DNA of 61,675 nt. Origin: Candidatus Rifleibacteriota bacterium (lineage in GTDB: Bacteria > Muiribacteriota > Ozemobacteria > Ozemobacterales > Ozemobacteraceae). Location of the stretch: assembly GCA_017417215.1 (NCBI GenBank), contig JAFPZP010000026.1, forward strand, positions 1 to 61,675, read 5' to 3'. Under the pieces are notes generated by a model that saw only the letters and a program-made list of their open reading frames with translations, was not told the origin of the DNA and did no database searches. The position numbers and the translations under genes were made by a program. Below, piece after piece: positions 1 through 8,809 of this stretch. How positions within the stretch are numbered: position 1 is the first letter of the stretch; every line of letters begins with the position of its first letter.

Positions 1-1879
1 CATCCTCTTCTTTCCCTTCTTTGTTTGTATCTTCTGGGAATAATTCTTCTGTATTAATTCCTGTTGTTAATACAAATCTGATGAAGTAACGTTCTTCTTC
101 TATTTCTACTTCGTTAGTAGATTTTAAAACAGGTTTTTCAAAAAGTTTGTTTTGGCTCATTGTTGACAATAATTGAAAAACACTGTCTGAATTATCTGCA
201 TGTCCATATATTTCTATGTAAGGATTATCGGAGTTTAAATGAAACTCTGTATTTGTAAGAAAAATTTCTTTAGGAATCAGCGTTAAAATACTAATTATAA
301 GCTTTGTATTTAATAATTTATAATCTTTCAGTTCTTCAGAAACTTTGGCAAATTTATTAAGATTATCCTGCTCTTTAAGAAGTTTATCTACTTCTGATTG
401 GTCACTTTTGAGTTTATTAAGTTCCTTTTCCATTGTTTTGTATTCTTTTTTTACATTATCAAGCTTCTTATTAACTAATACTACAGGAGTTGCAATTCCA
501 GCTCCTATTAATAATACAAGTATAACAGCAAGTATTCTCAGTTTTTTCTCATCTAATTGAAATAGTTTGGCAGATAAATCATTAAAATTTGTTCCGAATT
601 TTGAACTTACACCAGATAAATTTAATGAAGCAGAAGATGATGCTCTTTTACTTTTATTTGGAAAAAGAATTTCCATAAAATTAATTATATCTGGAGATTC
701 TTGATATAAACCTGCCCCAATAACTGGACTTAACGCAGCCGCATCCTCGGTTCGCTTGTCTTCTGCATATTTAATCTCACCAATTTGTAAAGAAGAAAAT
801 GGATCAGCCAAGGAAGTTGATACTTCTAGGCTTTCTTCAATGAACTCTTTAAAATTTTTCATAAATGCGGTTCCGCCAGTAAGAATGATTTTATCTAGAC
901 CATTGGCTTCACCGCTTTGAGAAATATAGAAACTTATGGATAACTGAATATTCTGGAAGATTTTTTCTACGCCTTCAAAAATCTTATTAGCAGCAAATTT
1001 TTCTATACCTTTTAGATTGGCAATATCATCAGGAGGAATAACCCCGAGACTGTGTTTTAATTCTGTTGCTTCAGCATAAGTTGCTGGTTTAACCTGCTGT
1101 CCGTCAATTTCTCCACCTGCAAATATTGAGTCTGTTATGGTTGCCCCAGCCATGTTTATATCACGATAAAACTGAATCTTGTTATTCTTAAAAATCATAA
1201 CAGAAGTTGTTGTATGACCGCTGTGAATAATTGCAACCTTTTTATCGCCTTCTGAATAAGGAGCTAACTGGTCTTTTAACGAGAGCTGTAAAGCTTGTGG
1301 CAATGTTAGTATAGCATCATTGGCTAAACCACCACCTTTTAAATTGCCATTTATGTAATCAATTGTATCTTTTTGAAGGGCTGCAGCCATAATCAAAACA
1401 AGAGGCTTATTTTCTTTGGTTATTTCACCTTCTATTGTATAACCTAAGACTGCATTACCCATTGAAAAGGGCATTTGTTTATTTGCTTCTTGATTAATTG
1501 CTTCTTCAAATTTATTTTTTTCTTTTTCGTTTGTTACTGGTGGAACTTCTATACATCTTATTGTAACTTCACGATTAGAAGCAAAGGTTACTGCTTTCTT
1601 GGTTTGTATTTCATTATCGTATAATAGCTCTGTAATATGAGTTGTTAAAAGTTGGCGAAGTTCCTTTAAGCAGTATTCCTTAACGTCGTCGCGGCTCATC
1701 TGCTCACGTTTTTCTTCTGAAAGATCTTTCTCGTAAGCAGGAATAGGTATTTGTGCAAGAGTTTTTAGCAATGGAGAACCATCGTCATTTCTCTCTATAT
1801 AGACAAATTTGACGGAAAAAGCTCCAATGTCTATTGCGACAAAGGGTTCGTGTTTTTTTTGTGTTGTTGAATCTGCCAT
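1..1879 (-). CDS. pilM: PilM-PilN fusion, type IV pilus assembly (3' end outside window)
   Basis: I translated this reverse-strand reading frame by hand; it is open from the ATG at 1879 to the window edge (about 626 residues, no stop seen). The first ~400 residues look like PilM, the actin-like cytoplasmic ATPase of type IV pilus/T2SS assembly: phosphate-1 motif AIDIGAFSVKF near residue 15, a second loop IIHSGHTTTSV, and the late nucleotide motif IILTGGTAFMKNF near residue 330. After a Ser-rich linker comes one membrane segment (about residues 445-467, LAVILVLLIGAGIATPVVLV) and a Lys/Glu coiled coil, the layout of PilN. PilM and PilN are normally separate adjacent genes that bind each other, so this is a fusion. 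The second phosphate loop has His where PilM/FtsA proteins usually carry Asp. Only the downstream part of the PilN domain is missing. Confidence 0.85.
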   Translation of the reverse strand, partial: MADSTTQKKHEPFVAIDIGAFSVKFVYIERNDDGSPLLKTLAQIPIPAYEKDLSEEKREQMSRDDVKEYCLKELRQLLTTHITELLYDNEIQTKKAVTFASNREVTIRCIEVPPVTNEKEKNKFEEAINQEANKQMPFSMGNAVLGYTIEGEITKENKPLVLIMAAALQKDTIDYINGNLKGGGLANDAILTLPQALQLSLKDQLAPYSEGDKKVAIIHSGHTTTSVMIFKNNKIQFYRDINMAGATITDSIFAGGEIDGQQVKPATYAEATELKHSLGVIPPDDIANLKGIEKFAANKIFEGVEKIFQNIQLSISFYISQSGEANGLDKIILTGGTAFMKNFKEFIEESLEVSTSLADPFSSLQIGEIKYAEDKRTEDAAALSPVIGAGLYQESPDIINFMEILFPNKSKRASSSASLNLSGVSSKFGTNFNDLSAKLFQLDEKKLRILAVILVLLIGAGIATPVVLVNKKLDNVKKEYKTMEKELNKLKSDQSEVDKLLKEQDNLNKFAKVSEELKDYKLLNTKLIISILTLIPKEIFLTNTEFHLNSDNPYIEIYGHADNSDSVFQLLSTMSQNKLFEKPVLKSTNEVEIEEERYFIRFVLTTGINTEELFPEDTNKEGKEED

Positions 1880-1979
1880 TCTAACTTTATATTATAATAT
1901 TTCGTATTATTTATTGCCATATTTTATATTATTTTTATTTCCTTAGCATTTTTTGTTTCCTTTGATGTATCATATAAAT

Positions 1980-2714
1980 ATGAGTAAATCTCCGTCTATG
2001 AACAATATTTATATAATTATCCCTTGTTATAATGAAGAAGGCAATATAAAAGGTGTTCTTGAAGAAATAAAAGAAGTCTCTAAAGAGTCTTCTGATTTTT
2101 GGCAAATAGTGGTTGTAAATGATTCTTCAACGGATAATACAAGTTTAGAAGCTTCTAAAATCTCTAATACGATTGTTTTAAATCTAGATGTTAATTTAGG
2201 GGTGGGGGGGGCTGTTCAAACAGGTTTAATATACTCTGAGAAGAAGAATGCAGATTATGTTTTAAAAGTTGATGGTGATGGACAACATAATCCTGTTGAA
2301 ATAATAAATATGCTTAAACCTCTGTTGGAAGATAAAGCAGATATTGTAATCGGTTCAAGATTTCTAGAAAAGAATAATGGTTTCAAATCAACTTTATTTA
2401 GAAGATTTGGCATCAAAATGTTGCAAATTGTCTGTTGTTTTTTGACTAAGCAAAGCATAACGGATCCTACATCTGGTTTTAGAGCCTATAATAGTAAAGC
2501 ATTACATTTTATGGCAGAAAACTACCCGAGCTTTGATTATCCAGAACCAGAAGAAGTTGTGTTAGCTGCAAAAAATAATCTTAGAATAATAGAAGTTCCT
2601 GTTGTAATGCGTGAAAGAAGAGCTGGGAAGTCTAGTATCTCTTTTTATGGTTCTTTTTACTATATGATAAAAGTTATCTTATCAATGTTTTTTATTAAAC
2701 TCAGGAGTAAATAA
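1980..2714 (+). CDS. Family 2 glycosyltransferase (polyprenyl-phosphate sugar transferase type)
   Basis: GT-A fold glycosyltransferase of the DPM1-like branch, which moves a sugar from a nucleotide donor to a polyprenyl phosphate at the membrane. The sequence shows the N-terminal strand IIIPCYNEEGNIKGV, the VVNDSSTDNT motif, and the metal-binding KVDGDGQHNP (D-x-D-x-Q). A later SFGF-like region reads DPTSGFRAYN. About 244 residues, with no long hydrophobic C-terminal helices beyond one amphipathic stretch, so it is the short soluble or peripheral type. The start is uncertain: a TTG at 1953, ATGs at 1965, 1980 and 1998 are all in frame and none has a clear Shine-Dalgarno; 1980 is a compromise. 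It precedes a DUF2304 gene, a common pairing in envelope-glycan loci. Confidence 0.85.
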   Translation: MSKSPSMNNIYIIIPCYNEEGNIKGVLEEIKEVSKESSDFWQIVVVNDSSTDNTSLEASKISNTIVLNLDVNLGVGGAVQTGLIYSEKKNADYVLKVDGDGQHNPVEIINMLKPLLEDKADIVIGSRFLEKNNGFKSTLFRRFGIKMLQIVCCFLTKQSITDPTSGFRAYNSKALHFMAENYPSFDYPEPEEVVLAAKNNLRIIEVPVVMRERRAGKSSISFYGSFYYMIKVILSMFFIKLRSK

Positions 2715-2824
2715 TTCATTAGAAATTTGAACTCTTTATTTTTCATCTTGCTTTGGGTTATAATATTTAAGCTCTAAGCTCTTATATCTTGTGTCTCATA
2801 TCTTATATCTTACATCTTAATCAA

Positions 2825-3172
2825 ATGCAATCAATACAAATAATCTCTATAATTGGTAGCTTATTATTTTTAATTACAATAATAGAGCTAATCAGAAGGA
2901 AGCTTCTTAAAGAAGCCTATGCTATAATATGGCTTATATTTGGCTGTTTGTTTCTTTTCTTTTCATTATGGAGAAAAGCTCTTGATTATATTGCACAGGC
3001 AATAGACATTGTATATCCTCCGGCAATGCTTTTTCTTTTACTTATCGTTGCTATAACACTTGTATTGATACAGTTCTCTGTAGTAATCAGCAAACAAAGT
3101 GATCAAATAAAAAAGCTTACTCAAGACTTAGCTATTTTAAAACAGGAAAAAAATGAAAACGAAAGAAAATAA
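2825..3172 (+). CDS. DUF2304 family small membrane protein
   Basis: A 115-residue protein with three predicted membrane segments (about residues 5-20, 31-46 and 63-85) and a short charged C-terminal coiled coil ending in QEKNENERK. Length, the YAIIWLIFGCLF segment and the KKLTQDLAILKQEK tail match DUF2304, a family of unknown function typically coded beside polyprenyl-phosphate glycosyltransferases. I chose the ATG at 2825 because the 12 extra upstream residues from a TTG at 2789 come from a low-complexity TCTTATATCTT run. The 3' end overlaps the next gene by 20 bases, suggesting co-translation. Confidence 0.75.
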   Translation: MQSIQIISIIGSLLFLITIIELIRRKLLKEAYAIIWLIFGCLFLFFSLWRKALDYIAQAIDIVYPPAMLFLLLIVAITLVLIQFSVVISKQSDQIKKLTQDLAILKQEKNENERK

Positions 3173-4970
3173 CAATTATTTATATTCATTTTATAAATCT
3201 GGTTACTTCTTGCCATTTATTATATTTACCATTCTAAGTATTAGTAATAATTATTTATTCTTTCACAAGACTTTTATAGATTATAATTGGCATTATTTTT
3301 ATGCTTTATGGGGTGGGGTCTGTCATGATTTGTTCTTTTTCTCATTACTAATTTTGGCATTGGCTCTTACCTCTAAGTTATTGCCTAAAACAAAAAATAT
3401 AGCTTTATTAGTTCTGTTCGTTTTTTTAACTTTACCAATCTTTGATTACTTTTATTTCAAAGCAACTTTAGAGCGATTTAACTGGGTTGTTCTTCAATTT
3501 GTTAATTACCATTCAGCTAGAGGCTATATTGGTAATATGGGATTCGTGAAATATTATATTATACTAGCTTTTATTGCTTTTATAGTTCTCTATTGGTTGA
3601 GTTGTAAGAGAGAAAAATTTGCTGAGCCTTATTCTATAAAGTTTTTATCTGCTATTTGTATCTTTTTCTTTTTTGCTAGCTGGTTTTCAAGCAATATATC
3701 TTTTTCGGTAGAATCTAATTTTTTTGGGCATATAAAAGTAATTGAAGGGAAGAATAATGTATTAAAGAACTTATATTTTGGTTCTGTTTATGGTTTTTTA
3801 CCTAAAAAAACATTTTCAAAAAAAAATATAAAATTTAAGGATTATACAAATAATGAAAAAATATTCTTAGAAAATAATGGATTTTTACCTTCTTTTAATA
3901 AGAATATAAAAGAAGCTGTTTTTGATAAAGTAATAGTGGTTGCCTTAGAATCTTTTGCACTTGAATATATTCATTCTGTTAATTCTGATATCCCATTAGA
4001 TGCTTCACCATACTTTGATTATCTTATAAAGAATTACCCCCATAATAATAATTTTTACACTTCAGATTTCCCTAGTCTTCAAGGTTTTAATGTTATTTTG
4101 AGCAGTAAAATTCCTTTTGATGAGAAAAGTAAAAAAAAGCAGGAATATAACCTTGCTTCAATCTTTGAAACGAAGTATCCCGGCTCAACTTGGTTTTTAA
4201 GAGGCTCTAGTCGAGTTTATGGCAATGAAGATATTGCTGTAAAAACAATATTTGGTTTTTCTAATTTGATAGGATATGAGGATTTATCGTTAAAATTTAA
4301 GGAACCTTTAGGCTTTGTTTGGGGATATAAAGATGAATATCTTTACAGAGAGGCTTTTGACATCTTATCTGAAATAAAAAATAAAAACTATTTTATGGTT
4401 ATAAAATTATTAAATCAGCATCAGCCTATTTTTTCAGAAATTCAAAATGCATCAGGATTGCCAGAAAGTGTTCGCAATCATCCAAATAATATAGTTAAAG
4501 CTATTTATGACGCAGATAAATTGCTTAAAGAATTTATTGAAAGCTGTGAAAAAGCTAATATTATAGATGATAAAACTCTTGTTATAATTACCGCTGACCA
4601 TTATCCACCATTAGGTTATGGTCACACAGAGTTAATAAAATCAGATTATCACTTTCAGCTTGGTCGATTGCCTCTTATTTTTTATACAAAACAAAAAGAA
4701 ATATTTAAAAACTTAAAGGAAGATGAACTCTGTTGCCAATTAGATATAGCCCCAACTTTATGCGAGTTACTGAACTTTGAGATTCCTAAGGAATATATGG
4801 GGCAGAGTCTACTGTCTGAGAGTTTTAAGCCAAGAAGTATAGGTATTCTTAATAATGGAAAAGTTTTCTATAGCTCTCCAGATTTAGTTTTTTCAGATAG
4901 TTTAACTAGCCCAGCAACAGATACAGTAGTTATTAGGAAGTGGATAAACAACCTTTCCGCTAAACAATAG
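3153..4970 (+). CDS. LtaS-like membrane sulfatase / phosphoglycerol transferase family protein
   Basis: 605 residues: about five N-terminal membrane helices within residues 1-185, then an extracytoplasmic alkaline-phosphatase-superfamily domain from about residue 255. Metal-site features of the LtaS/OpgB group are visible: VIVVALESFALEY (Glu, about 265), YTSDFPSLQGF with the probable Thr nucleophile (about 302), and ITADHYPPLGYGH with Asp-His (about 480). Family members transfer phosphoglycerol or phosphoethanolamine to envelope glycans. In a diderm cell a true lipoteichoic acid synthase is unlikely, so I infer envelope-glycan decoration. Its start overlaps the DUF2304 gene by 20 bases, so the GT2, DUF2304 and this gene probably act on one lipid-linked glycan. 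Substrate unknown. Confidence 0.8.
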   Translation: MKTKENNNYLYSFYKSGYFLPFIIFTILSISNNYLFFHKTFIDYNWHYFYALWGGVCHDLFFFSLLILALALTSKLLPKTKNIALLVLFVFLTLPIFDYFYFKATLERFNWVVLQFVNYHSARGYIGNMGFVKYYIILAFIAFIVLYWLSCKREKFAEPYSIKFLSAICIFFFFASWFSSNISFSVESNFFGHIKVIEGKNNVLKNLYFGSVYGFLPKKTFSKKNIKFKDYTNNEKIFLENNGFLPSFNKNIKEAVFDKVIVVALESFALEYIHSVNSDIPLDASPYFDYLIKNYPHNNNFYTSDFPSLQGFNVILSSKIPFDEKSKKKQEYNLASIFETKYPGSTWFLRGSSRVYGNEDIAVKTIFGFSNLIGYEDLSLKFKEPLGFVWGYKDEYLYREAFDILSEIKNKNYFMVIKLLNQHQPIFSEIQNASGLPESVRNHPNNIVKAIYDADKLLKEFIESCEKANIIDDKTLVIITADHYPPLGYGHTELIKSDYHFQLGRLPLIFYTKQKEIFKNLKEDELCCQLDIAPTLCELLNFEIPKEYMGQSLLSESFKPRSIGILNNGKVFYSSPDLVFSDSLTSPATDTVVIRKWINNLSAKQ

Positions 4971-4979
4971 TTCTTGCAC

Positions 4980-5014
4980 CCTCTTTGTTAAAGTGGGATA
5001 AAAGAGGAATTTTT
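4980..5014. terminator. Candidate terminator between convergent genes
   Basis: Arms CCTCTTT (4980-4986) and AAAGAGG (5001-5007) with a 14-base loop, followed by a short T run. It sits in the 51-base gap between two convergent genes. The loop sequence resembles a decayed copy of the CCCCTTT/AAAGGGG repeat seen near 60.9-61.5 kb. Confidence 0.45.
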
Positions 5015-5021
5015 AACTTTT

Positions 5022-7256
5022 TTATTCTTTCTCAACTACTTCAAATTGCTTATCTAAGTCTACTGTTCTTCCTTCTACTACATCACTGTCTGTTACAACT
5101 AGTTTTGCCAATGTTTTTATTCCGTCTTTTTCTATAGAAACTTTATAAAATGGGTCTGTAACAATATTTCCATTTTTATAATTATTGCTATAAGGAAGAA
5201 TAAACTGACAAAGACCTTCTGGGTTTGCTTTTTTGTTTCCTTTAAAAATGAAATCCACCTCTCCTAATTTAAATTCTAAAGATAGAGAAACTATCGAATT
5301 TGGGTCTACTTTGAAGTTTATTTCAGCTCCTTTTACTGTTTCAAATATGATGAATTTTGACATAGTGTGACCATCATTATTGTTGGCAAAAACTAATCTA
5401 AAATGCTCGCTTAAAGTAAAGTTTCCTAGAGGAGTTAATCCAAGATGATTAACTAACCAGAAATATAAATAATAATGATTGTCTCTTGGAATAACTTCTC
5501 CAGTATAGAGTTTGTATTCTGATGTTTCCTGTGTGTTTTTTAGCATTGGCCAGTAATCCAGTGCTTCTTTATTCACTTCTCTAGATGTATCCAATACTAT
5601 ATATTTTATTCTATTTTTTTTACATAAATTATAACTTTCTTCTTCACTAATGCAGGAAAATACATCAGCCATAGTTCTGTAACCCCACATTGAATTACTT
5701 ACACAAACTGGTCGTTTGGTATAAAAGGAAATCTTATTACCTTCATCCCAGTATGCTAGTATTCCATATTCTGGTTTTAAATCATCTGAATAACCGGAAG
5801 TTGGTGGAGTAAAGTCTTTTATCCAGGAATATAGTTCAATTCTAGCTTTGCCGAATTTTGATGAATCGCTGGCTATAGAGTAGTTCAGGGTTAGAATTGC
5901 TGTTAATAAAGGAAAGAGAATAAGAGAACATTTTAATAAAGAATACTTGTAATTCTTTGTCTGTATTTTTATTGATTCACATAGACTATAGCATATGAAA
6001 CCTATTAATAATCCATATCCACAACCTATCCATCTTATGTATCTTATTTGATAAAAAACTGATAATAATACAAATATTAATATCCAATGAAGAATATATT
6101 TTTGTTCTTTTGAATTGACCTTTTTTATTTCTATTAAATAACACATAGGAAGTAAAAGAATTAGCGGTGTGAAGCGATATAGAATATCTCTTATTGTTCC
6201 ATCAAAAATAGTTTTGAGGTTAAAGGCTGTTGTAAGTTCACCTATAGTTGCGTGTATTGGATCTTTTTGAAATAGTATTCCTGTTGATTGAAATATTGTT
6301 TTATGAAATACACCCAATAGAATAACAGAAAATAGCAAAGTAATAACTATTCCTTTGTATCTTGTAACTGGGTTAGCTGATAATTTGTTTATTATAGATA
6401 AAAAACAGGCTCCCATAAATACCATTAAGCAGTGTATATATGAATATCTTGCTACTTCACCGCTAAAAAAATATCTTAATGTATCTTCTGTTTTGGGGAC
6501 AAAAATAATTGCCACTATACTTCCTGTTAGCATTGTTATAGAAGAATAAGACAGAAAAGCTTGATTATCATTGGGATTAAACAACCATAATATTAAACCA
6601 TATAAACAGGCAAATAAATAAAAAAATGGAGCACCAGTCCATGTAGAAATAAATAACGCTGTAATAATAGTACCTGCATAAACATAAGCGTGCTTTTCTG
6701 TTTTTATATAAAAAGCTCCAAATATTATCCATGTCCAGATAAAAAAGTTTATGATGAAATCATAGTCTAATTTTAGAAAACCAGCCATCATCATTGATGC
6801 ATATCCTGGAAGCATACCTATAGCACAGAATAGAGTTAAAGTTTTATTATTACTTATTTTATAAATGGATAACAATAAAAATAGAATAGTAAGCCACGGA
6901 ATTATAATAGGGAAAACTCCTGCTATATAAATAGGATCAATACTTAAAGTTGGAAATATGGTATAAATAATATTTACAGAACTAACAAGGAACCACATGT
7001 AAAAAGGTGCAAAACCTGTTTTTGTTTCATATGGAAAAGCTGCGTAGTTATCAGTAGTTAAAACTTTTCCTTTTAATAAAGATTGTTCTAATTGTCTAGC
7101 AAAAAGGAGAGAATCTGGGTCTTCCTGTTGAAAGTAGCCTTTCCAGACCTCTGGATAAAAGAGGGAAGATATTAGCCACATAAATATGATTAATGATACT
7201 ATAGCTAAGCAGAAATAAAATTGCAGTTCTCTAGTTGTCTTTTTTGAAATTGTCAT
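5022..7256 (-). CDS. STT3/PglB-type oligosaccharyltransferase (GT66)
   Basis: 744-residue polytopic membrane protein with a C-terminal extracytoplasmic domain. GT66 hallmarks are visible: the acidic DxD-type motif EDPDSLLFARQLE near residue 49, a TIxE motif (HATIGELTTAF) near residue 335 between membrane helices, and YWDEGNKISFYTKRPV near residue 501, the equivalent of WWDYG. The following IKYIVLD strand also matches the family. Such enzymes transfer a lipid-linked glycan to Asn in N-x-S/T sequons of exported proteins. An upstream ATG at 7367 would add 37 residues that look like translated intergenic sequence, so I start at 7256, just before the first helix. Neighbouring glycan genes could supply the donor lipid. 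The WWDYG Tyr is replaced by Glu, so specificity is uncertain. Confidence 0.78.
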   Translation of the reverse strand: MTISKKTTRELQFYFCLAIVSLIIFMWLISSLFYPEVWKGYFQQEDPDSLLFARQLEQSLLKGKVLTTDNYAAFPYETKTGFAPFYMWFLVSSVNIIYTIFPTLSIDPIYIAGVFPIIIPWLTILFLLLSIYKISNNKTLTLFCAIGMLPGYASMMMAGFLKLDYDFIINFFIWTWIIFGAFYIKTEKHAYVYAGTIITALFISTWTGAPFFYLFACLYGLILWLFNPNDNQAFLSYSSITMLTGSIVAIIFVPKTEDTLRYFFSGEVARYSYIHCLMVFMGACFLSIINKLSANPVTRYKGIVITLLFSVILLGVFHKTIFQSTGILFQKDPIHATIGELTTAFNLKTIFDGTIRDILYRFTPLILLLPMCYLIEIKKVNSKEQKYILHWILIFVLLSVFYQIRYIRWIGCGYGLLIGFICYSLCESIKIQTKNYKYSLLKCSLILFPLLTAILTLNYSIASDSSKFGKARIELYSWIKDFTPPTSGYSDDLKPEYGILAYWDEGNKISFYTKRPVCVSNSMWGYRTMADVFSCISEEESYNLCKKNRIKYIVLDTSREVNKEALDYWPMLKNTQETSEYKLYTGEVIPRDNHYYLYFWLVNHLGLTPLGNFTLSEHFRLVFANNNDGHTMSKFIIFETVKGAEINFKVDPNSIVSLSLEFKLGEVDFIFKGNKKANPEGLCQFILPYSNNYKNGNIVTDPFYKVSIEKDGIKTLAKLVVTDSDVVEGRTVDLDKQFEVVEKE

Positions 7257-7449
7257 TTTAAGTTTTAATTCTCTTGGTAAATGAGGGAAGTTATAAGGTA
7301 ACAATGAAATCTCATTTAATCTTACACCATCATTAGATAATATACAATATTCTCTCTTTTCTCTCATCTCTAAGTAGTAGTTCTTTTTTATCCGATATTA
7401 TAACAATACAATATTTGATAAAAAATTCACAAAAATTTTTCTTCTTCTC

Positions 7450-7477
7450 TTGACATAAAAAAAATTATCCCTATATT
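7450..7477 (+). promoter_or_regulatory. Sigma-70-like promoter before pseudopilin gene
   Basis: TTGACA at 7450-7455, 16 bases, then TATATT at 7472-7477, followed by an AGGAG ribosome site and the ATG at 7506. Confidence 0.6.
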
Positions 7478-7505
7478 GTACATAGAATAATTAGGAGTAC
7501 CAATT

Positions 7506-8066
7506 ATGAATAAAAGAAAATCAGGCTTCACTCTTATGGAAATAATGGTTGTTATCATAGTTATAGCCGTTCTTGCATCTGTTGCAGGTCCTATGATTGG
7601 TTCCATTACTGACCAGGGTCGTGCTTCTGCTACCAAATCTAAAATGTCATCTTTGAAATCCGCTCTATTAGCATATCAAACAGACGTTGGTAGACTTCCA
7701 CATTTAGGTTGTGCTAAAAAAGCATCAAATTATGACCAGGATTCATTATTAAGTAATAGTGACGAAAATAAAAATGTTCTTTATAGTAACTCTAATATTG
7801 GTTACGGTTCAACTCCTCCTGGTAATTACTCTAGAAGATGGAAAGGGCCTTACATGGATTCTGACCCTTCTGATTTTATGATGGATTCTTGGGGTAACAG
7901 ACTAAGATATACTGCTAAGGGAAAGAACATTTATCTTTGGTCTGCTGGTCCCGATGGAAGTTTTTATGAACCAGTTAATCAGGCTTTTAAAGACCAGTCG
8001 AATGCAGAAAAAGAATGCGATGACATTGTTATTTCTGTTGCACGTTTAAAAAGTTCTGTAAAATAA
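7506..8066 (+). CDS. gspG: GspG-like type II secretion pseudopilin
   Basis: 186 residues. The leader MNKRKSG is followed by the type IV prepilin sequence FTLMEIMVVIIVIAVLASV with Glu at mature position 5, to be cut by the prepilin peptidase after Gly7. The globular part carries the GspG signature RRWKGPYM...DSWGNRLRY, usually involved in calcium binding and pseudopilus stacking. GspG is the major pseudopilin of type II secretion. AGGAG lies nine bases before the ATG. A paralogue follows 75 bases downstream. One N-Y-S sequon (residue ~108) lies before RRW; it lacks the acidic residue at -2 needed by campylobacter-type PglB. Confidence 0.88.
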   Translation: MNKRKSGFTLMEIMVVIIVIAVLASVAGPMIGSITDQGRASATKSKMSSLKSALLAYQTDVGRLPHLGCAKKASNYDQDSLLSNSDENKNVLYSNSNIGYGSTPPGNYSRRWKGPYMDSDPSDFMMDSWGNRLRYTAKGKNIYLWSAGPDGSFYEPVNQAFKDQSNAEKECDDIVISVARLKSSVK

Positions 8067-8141
8067 ATTAATATTCATTTCTTTTATATTTTGTTGATAT
8101 AGATTATTTTTAGTTTCTAAATTAGAGTTATAATCAAAACT

Positions 8142-8753
8142 ATGAATGTTATATCAAATAAATATAAATATCGATTTAGCAATAATAGGTTTGGTTTTAC
8201 TCTGATGGAAATAATGGTAGTAATTATAGTTATTGCTATTTTGGCTTCTGTTGGTGGTTCAATGGTTGTTTCTTTTGTTGACCAAGGTCGTAGATCTGCT
8301 ACCAAAGAAAAATTAGCTCAATTAAAAAAGGGATTTTTAGCTTATCAAGCAGATGTTGGAAGAATGCCTCATATTGGTTTAGCAAAATGTTCTGGATGTA
8401 AACAAGCTTATAATATGGATTTATTAGATGATATTCTTAGCTATAATGATGACAATAAGAATGTTTTGCTTACAGGCGATGTTAATGTTGGAATGAAAAT
8501 GAGGCAATACAAAAAAAGATGGCGTGGTCCTTATATGGATTCTGAGCCAAGTGATTTTATGTATGATGCTTGGGGTAATCCCATTTATTATGTAGCAGAT
8601 GAAAGGAATATATATCTTTGGTCATATGGACCAGAACCATATACTCCAGATGATACTTCTCCAAAAGAAGTTTTTAAAAGAGTTCAAAATGAGGATGAAT
8701 ATACGGATGATTTAATTGTTTCTATAAAGCGTTTTAAAAAAAAGCTAAACTAG
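8142..8753 (+). CDS. GspG-like type II secretion pseudopilin, second copy
   Basis: 203 residues, clearly a paralogue of the gene just upstream: mature start FTLMEIMVVIIVIAILASV, and WRGPYMDSEPSDFMYDAWG in place of WKGPYMDSDPSDFMMDSWG. The leader is long (18 residues to Gly18). Two extra cysteines (KCSGCKQ, near residue 85) replace the single-cysteine stretch of the first copy and could form a disulfide. No sequon is present. The ribosome site is weak. I read the pair as a tandem duplication, perhaps one major and one minor pseudopilin. Confidence 0.85.
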   Translation: MNVISNKYKYRFSNNRFGFTLMEIMVVIIVIAILASVGGSMVVSFVDQGRRSATKEKLAQLKKGFLAYQADVGRMPHIGLAKCSGCKQAYNMDLLDDILSYNDDNKNVLLTGDVNVGMKMRQYKKRWRGPYMDSEPSDFMYDAWGNPIYYVADERNIYLWSYGPEPYTPDDTSPKEVFKRVQNEDEYTDDLIVSIKRFKKKLN

Positions 8754-8782
8754 ATATTTTTTATCAGGTTTAGCTTTTTTTG
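8736..8782. terminator. Bidirectional terminator between pseudopilin and pilC
   Basis: AAGCTAAAC near 8742-8750 pairs with GTTTAGCTT at 8768-8776; A and T runs flank both sides, so it can end transcription from both convergent genes. Confidence 0.85.
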
Positions 8783-8809
8783 TTAATCATAGTCATCTAT
8801 GCATAGTTG

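Noticed and set aside
2715..2824. TCTTATATCTT-rich stretch before the DUF2304 gene, possible coding extension
   Set aside because: Low-complexity repeat-like DNA; the family start is at the ATG 2825.
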